Below, in pieces: positions 8,623 through 17,415 of a stretch of DNA of 64,000 bases. This DNA is from Bacteroidota bacterium (GTDB lineage: Bacteria > Bacteroidota > Bacteroidia > Flavobacteriales > Flavobacteriaceae). Position numbers and translations under genes: made by a program. The notes beneath the pieces are model-generated. The model did no database searches. It saw only the letters and a list, made by a program, of their open reading frames with translations, and was not told the origin of the DNA. The stretch spans positions 1-64,000 of the forward strand of contig JAEXIT010000005.1 of the NCBI GenBank assembly GCA_023446155.1, in the 5' to 3' direction. Within the stretch, counting starts at the first letter, position 1; every line of letters starts with the position of its first letter.

Positions 8623-9651
8623 TTATGATTTAGAATTTTCGGTGTTCTGTAGCGGAACTTCAACCATACTGATTTTCTTTCTGTCCTGATCACGACCCAA
8701 AAGGATTTGTTTTTCGGTTTCGATCGTCACTTTGTCCAGTTTACGGGTATAATTGTTCTGGTTGATTACAGAGAATTTCTCGAATTTACGAGGTCCTTCA
8801 ATTACCCAGTCTTTTACATCTTTATGATCAAAACGACAGTCGTTACAGATAAACTCTTCCACTTCGTGGTATTCGTCTTTACGGGCTGTTACACGCTGAA
8901 TTTCGTTTCCGAACATCCAAACGGTTGTTTTTCCACAACACTTATCACAGTTTCGGTGGGCGTTGAATGGTTTGTTAAACCAAACTCTCGATTTAAAACG
9001 GAAGGTTTTATCGGTTAGCGCTCCAACCGGACATACGTCGATCATGTTTCCGGAGAATTCATTATCGATCGCTTTGGAAATACAGGTTGAGATTTGCGAA
9101 TGATCCCCTCGGTTTACCACCCCGTGTACACGTCCGTCGGTTAACTGATCGGCGGTCATCACACAACGGTAGCAAAGGATGCAACGGTTCATGTGTAACT
9201 GAATATTGTCGCCGATGTTTTCCGGTTCGAATGTTCTTTTATCTTCGATATAACGGGTTTCTGATTTTCCGTTATTGAAACTTAAGTTTTGCAGATCACA
9301 TTCACCAGCCTGATCACATACCGGACAATCCAGCGGGTGATTGATTAATAAGAATTCGGTAACCGACTTACGGGCTTCCACAACTCTTGGTGATGAGATA
9401 CTTTTTACTTCCATACCGTCCATAACACCTGTTACGCACGACGCCATTAATTTTGGCATTGGCGTAGGATTGGCATCACTACCTTTGGAAACTTCAACTA
9501 AACAGCAACGACATTTTCCTCCGCTTCCTTTTAATTTGGAGTAATAACACATTGCCGGCGGAACGGATTCTCCTCCAATCATTCGGGCAGCCTGCAGGAT
9601 AGTGGTTCCTGGTTCTACTTCTATTTCGTGACCGTCTATAGTAACTTTCAT
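8623..9651 (-). CDS. nuoG: NADH-quinone oxidoreductase subunit G, short form (2Fe-2S/4Fe-4S only)
   Basis: 342 residues. The N-terminal 2Fe-2S ferredoxin domain (GSGGKCRCCLVEV), the His-Cys3 4Fe-4S motif (HPLDCPVCDQAGECDL) and the next Cys cluster (NRCILCYRCVMTADQL) are all present. A further Cys-containing stretch (HRNCDKCCGKTTVW, CNDCRFDHKD) follows. The protein then ends, without the large molybdopterin-oxidoreductase-like domain that makes classical NuoG about 700-900 residues long. No stop-codon lesion or leftover coding sequence separates it from nuoH (6 bases), so the short form looks native. It carries electrons from NuoF/NuoE to NuoI in the peripheral arm. Confidence 0.93.
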   Translation of the reverse strand: MKVTIDGHEIEVEPGTTILQAARMIGGESVPPAMCYYSKLKGSGGKCRCCLVEVSKGSDANPTPMPKLMASCVTGVMDGMEVKSISSPRVVEARKSVTEFLLINHPLDCPVCDQAGECDLQNLSFNNGKSETRYIEDKRTFEPENIGDNIQLHMNRCILCYRCVMTADQLTDGRVHGVVNRGDHSQISTCISKAIDNEFSGNMIDVCPVGALTDKTFRFKSRVWFNKPFNAHRNCDKCCGKTTVWMFGNEIQRVTARKDEYHEVEEFICNDCRFDHKDVKDWVIEGPRKFEKFSVINQNNYTRKLDKVTIETEKQILLGRDQDRKKISMVEVPLQNTENSKS

Positions 9652-9667
9652 AGTGCGATTCTTGACT

Positions 9668-11035
9668 TTATACTGTTTGTTTTGCGATTAAGTGGCGTAC
9701 CTTTTCGAAAGGTTCTTCCACAAAGTGATCTCTGTTTTTGATCTTTTCCGGGAAACGAACGTGGTATTCGAACTCGTCTCTAAAGTGACGAATTGCGGCA
9801 GCTACCGGCCATGCAGCAGCATCTCCCAGCGGACAGATGGTGTTTCCTTCGATTTTACTCTGAATATCCCAAAGCAAGTCGATATCTTCCATACGTCCGT
9901 GACCGTGTTCGATTCGGTGTAATACTTTTTCCAACCATCCGGTACCTTCACGACATGGCGAACACTGTCCGCAGCTTTCGTGGTGGTAGAAACGGGAGAA
10001 ATTCCAGGTATTTCGTACGATACAAGTGGTGTCGTTATACACGATAAATCCGCCGGAACCCAACATTGAACCGGTAGCAAAACCACCGTCGCTCAACGAT
10101 TCGTACGACATTAAACGGTCGTCTCCGTTTGCGGTTTTATAGATTAAATGCGCCGGTAAAATTGGCACGGAAGAACCTCCCGGAACCAACGCTTTTAACG
10201 GTCTGTCGTTCATCATTCCGCCTAAATACTCGTCGGAATTCATAAATTCTTCCACACTTAATCCCAATTCGATTTCATACACGCCCGGATTTTTGATATG
10301 TCCGGAAGCCGAAATCAATTTGGTTCCTGTAGAACGTCCGATTCCGATAGTAGCATATTCTGCTCCGGAATTATTTACAATCCAAGGCACAGAAGCGATG
10401 GATTCTACGTTATTTACTACGGTAGGATTCGCCCATAAACCGCTAACCGCCGGGAATGGTGGTTTGATTCGTGGGTTTCCTCTTTTTCCTTCCAATGATT
10501 CGATCAAAGCGGTTTCCTCGCCACAGATATAAGCTCCGGCACCACAGTGTACATGTAGGTCAAGAGAGAAATCGGTACCCAGGATGTTTTTTCCTAACCA
10601 TCCGGCAGCATACGCTTCTTTGATGGCTCTTTCCAGGATTTTGAATACCCACATATATTCCCCGCGAATATAGATATAGGACAGATTCGCACCCAACGCG
10701 TAGCTGGACGTAATCATACCTTCAATTAATAAGTGTGGGATATATTCCATCAGGAAACGGTCTTTAAAAGTACCCGGTTCCGATTCGTCGGCATTACAAA
10801 CCAGGTGTCTTGGTTTGCCCGATTTTTTATCGATAAAACTCCATTTTAGTCCAACGGGGAAACCCGCTCCACCACGACCTCGCAATCCGGAAGTTTTTAC
10901 TTCTTCGGTTACTTCGTCTGGAGTTAATGTTTTCAGTGCTTTTTCAACAGAAGCATACCCTCCGTTTTGGCGGTACACTTCGTAGGTTTTGATACCTGGA
11001 ATGTTTATCTTGTCTAATAATATCTTTCTTCCCAT
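9668..11035 (-). CDS. nuoF: NADH-quinone oxidoreductase subunit F (NADH/FMN-binding)
   Basis: 455 residues from the ATG at 11033-11035 (MGRKILLDKINIP). An alternative start 19 codons upstream would overlap nuoE and adds residues unlike the family. Landmarks are the glycine-rich FMN/NADH site GLRGRGGAGFPVGLKW, CGAGAYICGEETALIESLEG, and the 4Fe-4S ligands in ESCGQCSPCREG plus GNTICPLGD. NuoF oxidises NADH and passes electrons to FMN and cluster N3. It begins 4 bases after the nuoE stop codon. Confidence 0.96.
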   Translation of the reverse strand: MGRKILLDKINIPGIKTYEVYRQNGGYASVEKALKTLTPDEVTEEVKTSGLRGRGGAGFPVGLKWSFIDKKSGKPRHLVCNADESEPGTFKDRFLMEYIPHLLIEGMITSSYALGANLSYIYIRGEYMWVFKILERAIKEAYAAGWLGKNILGTDFSLDLHVHCGAGAYICGEETALIESLEGKRGNPRIKPPFPAVSGLWANPTVVNNVESIASVPWIVNNSGAEYATIGIGRSTGTKLISASGHIKNPGVYEIELGLSVEEFMNSDEYLGGMMNDRPLKALVPGGSSVPILPAHLIYKTANGDDRLMSYESLSDGGFATGSMLGSGGFIVYNDTTCIVRNTWNFSRFYHHESCGQCSPCREGTGWLEKVLHRIEHGHGRMEDIDLLWDIQSKIEGNTICPLGDAAAWPVAAAIRHFRDEFEYHVRFPEKIKNRDHFVEEPFEKVRHLIAKQTV

Positions 11036-11039
11036 GGTA

Positions 11040-11570
11040 TTATTTATCGTGTAAGTTGATTTTTCCTTCTCTGCATTCCGAAATGATGGCATCCACCTTT
11101 TCTTTGGTCAGGTGTTCTTTGTAGAAATCACCAATTTGCATCATCGGAGCATATCCGCAAGCGCCAAGACATTCCACACCTACCACGGTAAACATTCCGT
11201 CCGGAGTGGTTTCTCCTTCTTTAATGCCTAATTTTTCGCAGGTATAATCCATCAGATCTTCGGCACCGCGAACGGCACAGCAGGAAGTACGGCAAAATTC
11301 GAACATGTATTTTCCGATCGGTTTCTGGTTGTACATCGTGTAAAACGACACTACTTCATATACTTCAATCGGTTGGATGTTTAGGATTTCGGCTACCTTA
11401 TCCATTAACGGATAACTTAACCAGTTTTCGTGTGCATCCTGTACTTCGTGTAATACCGGCAATAAAGCCGATTTTCTTTTGTCGTCCGGATAATGGCCGA
11501 TTAACTCGTTAATACGGGTCATCAGTTCCGGCGTGATATTTATTTCTTGTTTATACTGTGTATTTTCCAT
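11040..11570 (-). CDS. nuoE: NADH-quinone oxidoreductase subunit E
   Basis: 176 residues. This thioredoxin-like 2Fe-2S subunit has its cluster ligands in FEFCRTSCCAVRGAE and VECLGACGYAP (spacing C-x4-type then C-x3-C). It forms the NADH-oxidising module with NuoF and holds cluster N1a. The N-terminal helical part includes YPDDKRKSALLPVLHEVQ, typical of the family. It lies 5 bases after nuoD. Confidence 0.96.
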   Translation of the reverse strand: MENTQYKQEINITPELMTRINELIGHYPDDKRKSALLPVLHEVQDAHENWLSYPLMDKVAEILNIQPIEVYEVVSFYTMYNQKPIGKYMFEFCRTSCCAVRGAEDLMDYTCEKLGIKEGETTPDGMFTVVGVECLGACGYAPMMQIGDFYKEHLTKEKVDAIISECREGKINLHDK

Positions 11571-11575
11571 AATCC

Positions 11576-12811
11576 TTATGCGTCTAATTCACCTGCAATT
11601 ACATTAAGACTCGACAACGTTGCGATCGCATCCGAAAGCATTTGTCCTCTCACCATATCGTTATACGCCTGATAATAGATAAAACAAGGTCTTCTGAAAT
11701 GCAAACGATACGGGGTACGGCTACCGTCGGTGATCAAATAGAAACCAACTTCTCCGTTACCACCTTCAACCGGATGGTATACTTCGGTTAACGGAACCGG
11801 AACTTCACCCATCACAATTTTAAAGTGGTAGATAAGGGCTTCCATATTGTGGTATACTTCGTCTTTTGGCGGAAGGTAATAATCCGGTACATTGGCGTGG
11901 AAAGGTCCTTCCGGAAGTTTCGCCAAAGCCTGACGGATAATGCTTAAACTTTCCCATACTTCGGCATTACGCACGCAAAAACGATCGTACGTATCACCGT
12001 GTTGTCCTACAGGGATATTAAATTCAAAATCTTCGTAAGAACTGTACGGCTGCATGACACGAACGTCATAATCGACACCGGCAGCACGTAGGTTCGGACC
12101 TGTAAAACCATAGCTAATTGCTTTTTCGGCAGAAATAGCCCCAACTCCGATGGTACGATCCATAAAGATACGGTTACGGGTCAGCAGGTTTTCAAACTCC
12201 TTCCATATAGGAGGGAACTCTTCCAAAAAGGCATCGATCTTTTTAAAAGCTTCCGGGCTCCATTCTCTTTCGAAACCTCCGATACGTCCCATGTTTGTTG
12301 TTAGACGGGCACCGCAGATTTCTTCGTAAATTTCATAGATTTTTTCGCGGAACTGGAATACATATAAGAAACCGGTTAAAGCTCCGGTATCTACACCCAT
12401 AACCGAACTACATATAATATGATCGGCAATACGGGCTAATTCCATTATAATAACACGAAGGTATTGTACGCGTTTCGGAACCTCAATTCCAAGTGCTTTT
12501 TCCAATGTCATCCACCAACCCATATTATTAATAGGAGCAGAGCAGTAGTTCATACGGTCGGTTAAAACCGTAATCTGATAGAACGGTCTGTTTTCGGCAA
12601 TTTTTTCGAAAGCACGGTGGATATAACCCACAGTTCCTTCGCCGTCGAGAATCCGTTCCCCGTCCATTAGGAGGATGTTTTGGAAAATACCGTGTGTCGC
12701 CGGGTGCGTTGGCCCCAGGTTTAATATGGAAAGTTCGCTGCCGTCTTCATTGCGTCTCTTTTCGATTTCTTTCGCATATCGGTGTTCCGGTGATAATAAT
12801 AGATCTGACAT
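11576..12811 (-). CDS. nuoD: NADH-quinone oxidoreductase subunit D (49 kDa-type)
   Basis: 411 residues. Motifs include LNLGPTHPATHGIFQNI (conserved His lining the quinone site), EGTVGYIHRAFEKIAE, DRMNYCSAPINN and a C-terminal arginine-rich block around RLHFRRPCFIYYQAY. NuoD is homologous to the hydrogenase large subunit and, with NuoB, forms the quinone-reduction site. It is a separate gene from nuoC here, 32 bases downstream of it, unlike the fused nuoCD of enterobacteria. Confidence 0.97.
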   Translation of the reverse strand: MSDLLLSPEHRYAKEIEKRRNEDGSELSILNLGPTHPATHGIFQNILLMDGERILDGEGTVGYIHRAFEKIAENRPFYQITVLTDRMNYCSAPINNMGWWMTLEKALGIEVPKRVQYLRVIIMELARIADHIICSSVMGVDTGALTGFLYVFQFREKIYEIYEEICGARLTTNMGRIGGFEREWSPEAFKKIDAFLEEFPPIWKEFENLLTRNRIFMDRTIGVGAISAEKAISYGFTGPNLRAAGVDYDVRVMQPYSSYEDFEFNIPVGQHGDTYDRFCVRNAEVWESLSIIRQALAKLPEGPFHANVPDYYLPPKDEVYHNMEALIYHFKIVMGEVPVPLTEVYHPVEGGNGEVGFYLITDGSRTPYRLHFRRPCFIYYQAYNDMVRGQMLSDAIATLSSLNVIAGELDA

Positions 12812-12843
12812 TTTAGCTGTAAAATATTTTTTTCAGGTTACTA

Positions 12844-13365
12844 TTAGCAATTTTGGGATGTTCTACCGAAGAATCGGTCGTCTTTATCGGTTCTTCCGCT
12901 GTCTTCCATAGGGAATTCTTTTCGTAGCGGGAACGATGTCATTTCATCCATATTCAGGATACGTTTCAATTGCGGATGGCCTTTGAAAATAATCCCGTAA
13001 AAATCGTAGGTTTCTCTTTCCTGCCAGTTGGAGCTAAGGAATAATCCGGAAACCGTATCGATTTCGGGTTTATCGCCATCCAAATAGCATTTGATACGGA
13101 TACGAACATTGTCCATCCAGTTGTGCATGTGGTATACCACGGCAAACTGGCGTTCTTTTTCGTAATCCGGGTAATGAATACCACACAAATCGGTTAGGAA
13201 ATTAAAACGTAAAGTAGCATCATCTCTAAGAAATTTCATAACTTCTACGATAGAGTCTGATGCTACTTCAAATGTGAAAATATCATGTTGTTGAAAGAAA
13301 TCGGTCACTTTTAAACCGAAGTTTTCAATTAGTTTATTCTGTATTACTGAGGTTTCTAAAGCCAT
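12844..13365 (-). CDS. nuoC: NADH-quinone oxidoreductase subunit C (30 kDa-type)
   Basis: 173 residues. The family signature lies in the C-terminal half: WQERETYDFYGIIFKGHPQL followed by LKRILNMDEM and FPLRKEFPMED. NuoC is a peripheral-arm subunit that packs against NuoD and NuoB. It begins 1 base after the nuoB stop, so the two are probably translationally coupled. Length is normal for an unfused NuoC. Confidence 0.95.
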   Translation of the reverse strand: MALETSVIQNKLIENFGLKVTDFFQQHDIFTFEVASDSIVEVMKFLRDDATLRFNFLTDLCGIHYPDYEKERQFAVVYHMHNWMDNVRIRIKCYLDGDKPEIDTVSGLFLSSNWQERETYDFYGIIFKGHPQLKRILNMDEMTSFPLRKEFPMEDSGRTDKDDRFFGRTSQNC

Positions 13366-13366
13366 T

Positions 13367-13918
13367 TTACTTGATGTTATAAGAACCTAATAAATCTTTA
13401 TATTCGTCGGATCCTCTTCGTCTAACCGATTCACTTTTAACGATTTCCTGTAGTCGCATAATACCGTCCAGAATTTGTTCGGGTCTTGGCGGACATCCGG
13501 GAACATATACGTCAACCGGGATTACTTTATCGATTCCCTGAAGTACAGAGTAGGTATCGAATACACCACCGGACGATGCGCAAGCACCTACAGCGATAAC
13601 CCATTTTGGTTCTGACATTTGTTCGTAAACCTGACGTAAGATAGGCGCCATTTTTTTAGCGATTGTACCCATAACCAAAAGCATATCGGCTTGTCTTGGT
13701 GAGAAACTCATACGCTCCGATCCGAAACGTGCCACGTCGTAGTGAGCAGCCATAGTAGCCATGAATTCAATACCACAGCAAGAAGTTGCAAAAGGCAAAG
13801 GCCATAGCGAATTGGCTCTGGCTAATCCGACAACGGAATCCAATTTGGTAGCAAAGAAACCTTCACCGGCATATCCTTCCGGTGCGTCTACCGTATTATA
13901 TTTTGAAGTATCACTCAT
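13367..13918 (-). CDS. nuoB: NADH-quinone oxidoreductase subunit B (cluster N2)
   Basis: 183 residues. The four cysteines of terminal 4Fe-4S cluster N2 are visible: the tandem pair in FATSCCGIEFMA, one in AVGACASSGGVFD and one in VYVPGCPPRPEQILDG. The cluster donates electrons directly to quinone. It is located 64 bases downstream of nuoA; the gap shows no terminator and the genes are co-oriented, so one operon is assumed. Confidence 0.97.
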   Translation of the reverse strand: MSDTSKYNTVDAPEGYAGEGFFATKLDSVVGLARANSLWPLPFATSCCGIEFMATMAAHYDVARFGSERMSFSPRQADMLLVMGTIAKKMAPILRQVYEQMSEPKWVIAVGACASSGGVFDTYSVLQGIDKVIPVDVYVPGCPPRPEQILDGIMRLQEIVKSESVRRRGSDEYKDLLGSYNIK

Positions 13919-13982
13919 CGTTTTATTATTTTAAACTTTAATATCCCAGGTATTTTTGGGACAGATTAAAATTCTGAATTCT

Positions 13983-14348
13983 TTATTCCCATTCCAATCC
14001 TTTCTTCTTGATCACGTAGAAAAAACCTACGACAAGAAGTGTCATGAAAATACCCATTTTCATAAAACCTTCCACACCCATGGCTTTGAAATTCACAGCC
14101 CAAGGATACATGAAGATTACTTCAACATCAAAAAGAACAAATAATATGGCGACTAAAAAGTATTTAACGGAGAAAGGAATACGGGCGTTACCGACAGATT
14201 CGATACCGCACTCGAAGTTTTTGTCCTTGTTTTGAGAGTGTCTTTTCGGACCTAATAGCCCTGAAATTATGATCGTTGTAACCACAAACCCGATAGCTAG
14301 TAGTGATTGCATCACTATTGGAATGTAATCAATTTGATTTGTTTGCAT
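13983..14348 (-). CDS. nuoA: NADH-quinone oxidoreductase subunit A
   Basis: 121 residues with three membrane helices. The conserved loop FECGIESVGNARIPFSVKYF, containing the essential Cys, and the FDVEVIFMYPWAV helix identify it. NuoA is a small membrane subunit at the junction with the peripheral arm. It is the first gene of the operon; a promoter lies about 35 bases upstream at 14382-14411. Confidence 0.96.
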   Translation of the reverse strand: MQTNQIDYIPIVMQSLLAIGFVVTTIIISGLLGPKRHSQNKDKNFECGIESVGNARIPFSVKYFLVAILFVLFDVEVIFMYPWAVNFKAMGVEGFMKMGIFMTLLVVGFFYVIKKKGLEWE

Positions 14349-14381
14349 GATTTTAGTTCTCTTAATTCTGGAAATAATTCA

Positions 14382-14411
14382 CAAATATACATTCCTAAAC
14401 GGGATAAGCAA
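14382..14411 (-). promoter_or_regulatory. Bacteroidota-type promoter of the nuo operon
   Basis: On the minus strand TTG (14411-14409), 19 bases, then TATATTTG (14389-14382), matching the Bacteroidota consensus TTG-N19/20-TAnnTTTG. The predicted start of transcription is about 7 bases further, giving a leader of about 25-30 bases before nuoA. The rest of the 14349-14523 gap is AT-rich with no other feature seen. Confidence 0.65.
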
Positions 14412-14523
14412 TCTTATTTTTTAATCAATTTACCGTTGTTTTCTGTCATAAATGCAAAACATATTTAGACTAAATATAAATAACAAAATTTTAAGGAACT
14501 ATTTTTAGAGAAAGTGAAAATGT

Positions 14524-14549
14524 AAAAAAGCCGCTCGGTTACGAGCGGC
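14524..14549 (-). terminator. Rho-independent terminator of the cold-shock gene
   Basis: On the minus strand GCCGCTCG-TAAC-CGAGCGGC is a perfect 8-bp GC-rich stem with a 4-base loop, followed by six T residues. It starts about 37 bases after the csp stop codon. Confidence 0.88.
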
Positions 14550-14585
14550 TTAGTCCATTTAGGTAACCAAAAATTAATATATATA

Positions 14586-14786
14586 TTAGTCTTCGATAAC
14601 TACTACTTTAGCAGCTACTTTACCTTTTCTTCCGTCTTCTTCTTCGTAAGAAACTTTGTCACCCTCGTTTAAAGTTTCAACTTTAATTCCTGTAGCGTGA
14701 ACAAAAATGTCTTTTCCAGTTTCTTCGTCAGTAATAAATCCATAACCTTTGGATTCATTAAAAAATTTTACTTTGCCTGTTCGCAT
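14586..14786 (-). CDS. cspA: Cold-shock domain protein (CspA family)
   Basis: 66 residues forming a single cold-shock domain. RNP1 (KGYGFITDE) and RNP2 (DIFVHATGI) nucleic-acid-binding motifs are intact, and the start MRTGKVKFFNESKGYG is typical. Members are RNA chaperones that melt secondary structure. It is monocistronic, with its own promoter (14818-14847) and terminator (14524-14549). The leader is only about 25-30 bases, so a long thermosensing 5' UTR like that of E. coli cspA is not evident. The exact paralogue name is uncertain. Confidence 0.93.
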   Translation of the reverse strand: MRTGKVKFFNESKGYGFITDEETGKDIFVHATGIKVETLNEGDKVSYEEEDGRKGKVAAKVVVIED

Positions 14787-14817
14787 AGTGTGATAATAAA
14801 AAATAATTAATAATACT

Positions 14818-14847
14818 CAAAGATATACTTTTTTTTAACACAAGCAA
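14818..14847 (-). promoter_or_regulatory. Promoter of the cold-shock gene
   Basis: On the minus strand TTG (14847-14845), 19 bases, TATCTTTG (14825-14818): a full match to the Bacteroidota TTG-N19-TAnnTTTG pattern, 31 bases upstream of the ATG. Confidence 0.65.
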
Positions 14848-14926
14848 GTTTTTGGTGAAAAAAAACAAACAAAAATGTTTAAATTTTGAAGACTTTAAAT
14901 TAGTGTTAATATTTTTTTAAATCGAT

Positions 14927-14952
14927 AAAAAAAAGCGGATGTTACTCCGCTT
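14927..14952 (-). terminator. Rho-independent terminator of aspS
   Basis: On the minus strand AAGCGGA-GTAACA-TCCGCTT forms a 7-bp stem with a 6-base loop, running into a T tract. It lies 8 bases after the aspS stop codon. Confidence 0.85.
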
Positions 14953-14959
14953 TACGATA

Positions 14960-16711
14960 TTATTTAAGGTCTAGTTTTATCGATAATTCTTCGAGTTGCT
15001 TGCTGTCGATCGCAGCAGGGGCATCGATCATTACGTCTCTACCGGAATTATTTTTCGGGAAAGCGATAAAATCACGGATGGTTTCCTGTCCGCCGAGGAT
15101 GGATACTAATCGGTCAAGACCAAATGCCAATCCGCCATGTGGTGGTGCGCCATATTGGAATGCATCCATCAGGAATCCGAATTGTGCTTTTGCTTCTTCA
15201 TCGGAGAATCCTAAATGCTGGAACATCAATTTTTGGGTTTCTTTATCGTGGATACGAATGGATCCTCCACCAATCTCATTTCCATTTAATACCATATCGT
15301 AGGCGTTGGCTCTCACTTTGCCCGGATCGGTGTCTAATAAATGCATGTCTTCTGGTTTTGGAGAGGTAAACGGGTGGTGCATCGCGTGGAAACGAGCGCT
15401 TTCTTCGTCCCATTCCAAAAGAGGGAAATCCACAACCCATAACGGAGCGAACTCGTCGGATTTACGCAATCCCAAACGGGTTGCCACTTCCATACGTAAC
15501 GCGCTTAACTGCGTACGGGTTTTATGTGCCGGACCGGATAAAACCAAAATTAAGTCACCCGGGTTAGCGTTGGTTGCTTTCGCCCAGTTGGCCAAATCGT
15601 CCTGATCGTAGAATTTATCTACAGATGATTTTAATGAACCATCGGCTTCGTATTTACAATAAACCATACCGGATGCGCCAATTTGTGGGCGTTTTACCCA
15701 GTCAATCAGGTTGTCGATTTCTTTACGGGTATAGCTTGCAGCACCTTGAACGGAGATACCGACTACCAATTCGGCCGAGTTAAATACGGTAAATTCTTTA
15801 TGTTGTGCTACGCTGTTTAACTCTCCGAATTCCATTCCGAAACGGATATCCGGTTTGTCGTTACCGTAGGTTTTCATGGCGTGATCGTAGGTCATTCGTG
15901 GGAATTTGTCTACCTCAATACCTTTTATTTCTTTTAATAAATGACGGGTTAGTCCTTCGAAAGTATCCAAGATGTCTTCTTGTTCTACAAAAGCCATTTC
16001 ACAGTCAATTTGTGTGAATTCCGGTTGTCTGTCGGCTCTTAAATCCTCGTCACGGAAACATTTTACAATCTGGAAATATTTATCCATTCCACCCACCATC
16101 AATAACTGTTTAAAGGTTTGTGGTGATTGTGGTAAGGCGTAAAATTGCCCTTCGTTCATTCGGGACGGCACCACGAAATCGCGCGCGCCTTCCGGAGTCG
16201 ATTTAATTAAATAAGGTGTTTCTACTTCGCAGAAGTCTTGTGCCGACAAGTAGTTACGTACTTCCTGTGCTACTTTATGGCGGAACAACAAATTGTTTTT
16301 TACCGGATTACGGCGAATGTCCAGATAACGGAATTTCATACGGATATCTTCACCACCATCGGTTTCATCTTCGATGGTAAACGGAGGTGTTAAAGCAGTA
16401 TTCAATACGTTTAATTCGGTTACCAAAATTTCGATATCACCGGTTGGCATATTTGGATTTTTGGATTCGCGTTCGATCACGGTTCCTTTTACCTGAACCA
16501 CAAATTCACGACCCAGCGTTTTTGCTTTTTCAAAAACCTCCGGACTGGTTCTGTTGGCATCAAAAATTAATTGTGTGATTCCGTAACGGTCGCGTAAGTC
16601 CACCCATATCATAAAACCTTTATCACGTGTTTTTTGCACCCATCCGGCTAAAGTAACTTCTTTGTTGCTATCGGAAGCTCGTAACGCTCCACAATTATGA
16701 CTTCTGTACAT
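14960..16711 (-). CDS. aspS: Aspartyl-tRNA synthetase
   Basis: 583 residues, a full-length bacterial-type class II synthetase. The order is an N-terminal OB-fold anticodon domain (AGWVQKTRDKGFMIWVDLRD), motif 2 around FRDEDLRADRQPEFTQID, the GAD insertion domain, and motif 3 GLAFGLDRLVSILGG near the C-terminus. It charges tRNA-Asp in the cytoplasm. It has its own terminator; the minus-strand TAAATTTG at 16738-16731 is a plausible -7 element 20 bases upstream of the ATG. Whether it also charges tRNA-Asn cannot be decided from this window. Confidence 0.97.
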   Translation of the reverse strand: MYRSHNCGALRASDSNKEVTLAGWVQKTRDKGFMIWVDLRDRYGITQLIFDANRTSPEVFEKAKTLGREFVVQVKGTVIERESKNPNMPTGDIEILVTELNVLNTALTPPFTIEDETDGGEDIRMKFRYLDIRRNPVKNNLLFRHKVAQEVRNYLSAQDFCEVETPYLIKSTPEGARDFVVPSRMNEGQFYALPQSPQTFKQLLMVGGMDKYFQIVKCFRDEDLRADRQPEFTQIDCEMAFVEQEDILDTFEGLTRHLLKEIKGIEVDKFPRMTYDHAMKTYGNDKPDIRFGMEFGELNSVAQHKEFTVFNSAELVVGISVQGAASYTRKEIDNLIDWVKRPQIGASGMVYCKYEADGSLKSSVDKFYDQDDLANWAKATNANPGDLILVLSGPAHKTRTQLSALRMEVATRLGLRKSDEFAPLWVVDFPLLEWDEESARFHAMHHPFTSPKPEDMHLLDTDPGKVRANAYDMVLNGNEIGGGSIRIHDKETQKLMFQHLGFSDEEAKAQFGFLMDAFQYGAPPHGGLAFGLDRLVSILGGQETIRDFIAFPKNNSGRDVMIDAPAAIDSKQLEELSIKLDLK

Positions 16712-16730
16712 TTCTTAAAAAATTTATGCG

Positions 16731-16738
16731 CAAATTTA
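16731..16738 (-). promoter_or_regulatory. Probable -7 element for aspS
   Basis: Minus-strand TAAATTTG matches TAnnTTTG and sits 20 bases before the aspS ATG. The nearest TTG upstream is at 24 bases, wider than the usual 19-21, so the -33 part is weak. Confidence 0.4.
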
Positions 16739-16875
16739 GGTTTTTTGTTTCAAGTTTAAAGTCAATAGGTTAAAGTTTCTGCGGAATAAAATCCTGAAAA
16801 GGAATCGGAATTGCCTTAAAACAGGCTTCCAATGTTAAATTTGATTGCAATGTTATGAAATTGTTAAGTGAAAGT

Positions 16876-16906
16876 TTTGAAATTGTAAATATGTTTTCTA
16901 AATTTG
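16876..16906 (+). promoter_or_regulatory. Promoter of the MORN-like gene
   Basis: TTTG (16876-16879), 19 bases, TAAATTTG (16899-16906): a full Bacteroidota promoter match 36 bases upstream of the ATG at 16942. A second TAAATTTG at 16836-16843 has a TTG 22 bases upstream and could be an alternative. Confidence 0.6.
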
Positions 16907-16941
16907 ATTTGAAATTGATTAACTATTTAAAAACTAAAGCT

Positions 16942-17289
16942 ATGAAAAAGAACTTAATTGCCGGACTGTTGCTGTTTTCTGGAGTGATTTTCGCTCAAAA
17001 TGTAGAACCTAAATATGAGATTGTCGGTAATTTAGTCAAGGCGACCTATTATTATGATAACGGTCAGTTGAAACAGGAAGGCTTTTACAAAGATGCAAAA
17101 CCGCATGGAAAATGGGCTTCGTTTAACGAAGACGGATCCAAACAGGCGATAGGAGAATATGCAGACGGACAAAAAACCGGAAAATGGTTTTTCTGGAATA
17201 AAGCGACATTAAGTGAAGTGGATTATTCCAACAGCAGAATTTCTGATATCAAAAACTGGAAACAGGAAGCGTTAGTAAACAGAAATTAA
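16942..17289 (+). CDS. Small secreted MORN-repeat-like protein (YwqK-like)
   Basis: 115 residues starting at the ATG at 16942. The signal peptide MKKNLIAGLLLFSGVIFAQ ends at a typical AQ cleavage site, and a full promoter lies just upstream. An earlier in-frame ATG at 16855 overlaps that promoter and lacks signal-peptide character, so it was rejected. The mature part holds MORN-type repeats: YYDNGQLKQEGFYKDAKPHGKW and GEYADGQKTGKWFFWN (each given in under 20-residue stretches: YYDNGQLKQEGFYKD, KPHGKW, GEYADGQKTGKWFFW). Such proteins are often labelled YwqK-family antitoxins, but there is no toxin next to it. Exported to the periplasm or outer membrane; function unknown. Confidence 0.8.
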   Translation: MKKNLIAGLLLFSGVIFAQNVEPKYEIVGNLVKATYYYDNGQLKQEGFYKDAKPHGKWASFNEDGSKQAIGEYADGQKTGKWFFWNKATLSEVDYSNSRISDIKNWKQEALVNRN

Positions 17290-17358
17290 TTACGGTTTGA
17301 CTTTCAAAAAAAATTAATACTGTTCGCAGGACCTTAATCAGGTTCGCTTCTAAATGAG

Positions 17359-17392
17359 GAATGGCGGTTATGAAATTTCATAACCGCCATTC
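17359..17392. terminator. Bidirectional hairpin between convergent genes
   Basis: A perfect inverted repeat, GAATGGCGGTTATGAAA against its reverse complement (17-bp arms, no spacer), lies between the MORN-like gene and the 3' end of the RND pump gene. It is placed to stop transcription from both sides, although the flanking T tracts are weak. Confidence 0.65.
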
Positions 17393-17415
17393 TTAGTTTA
17401 AATTGCTTTGTTTGT

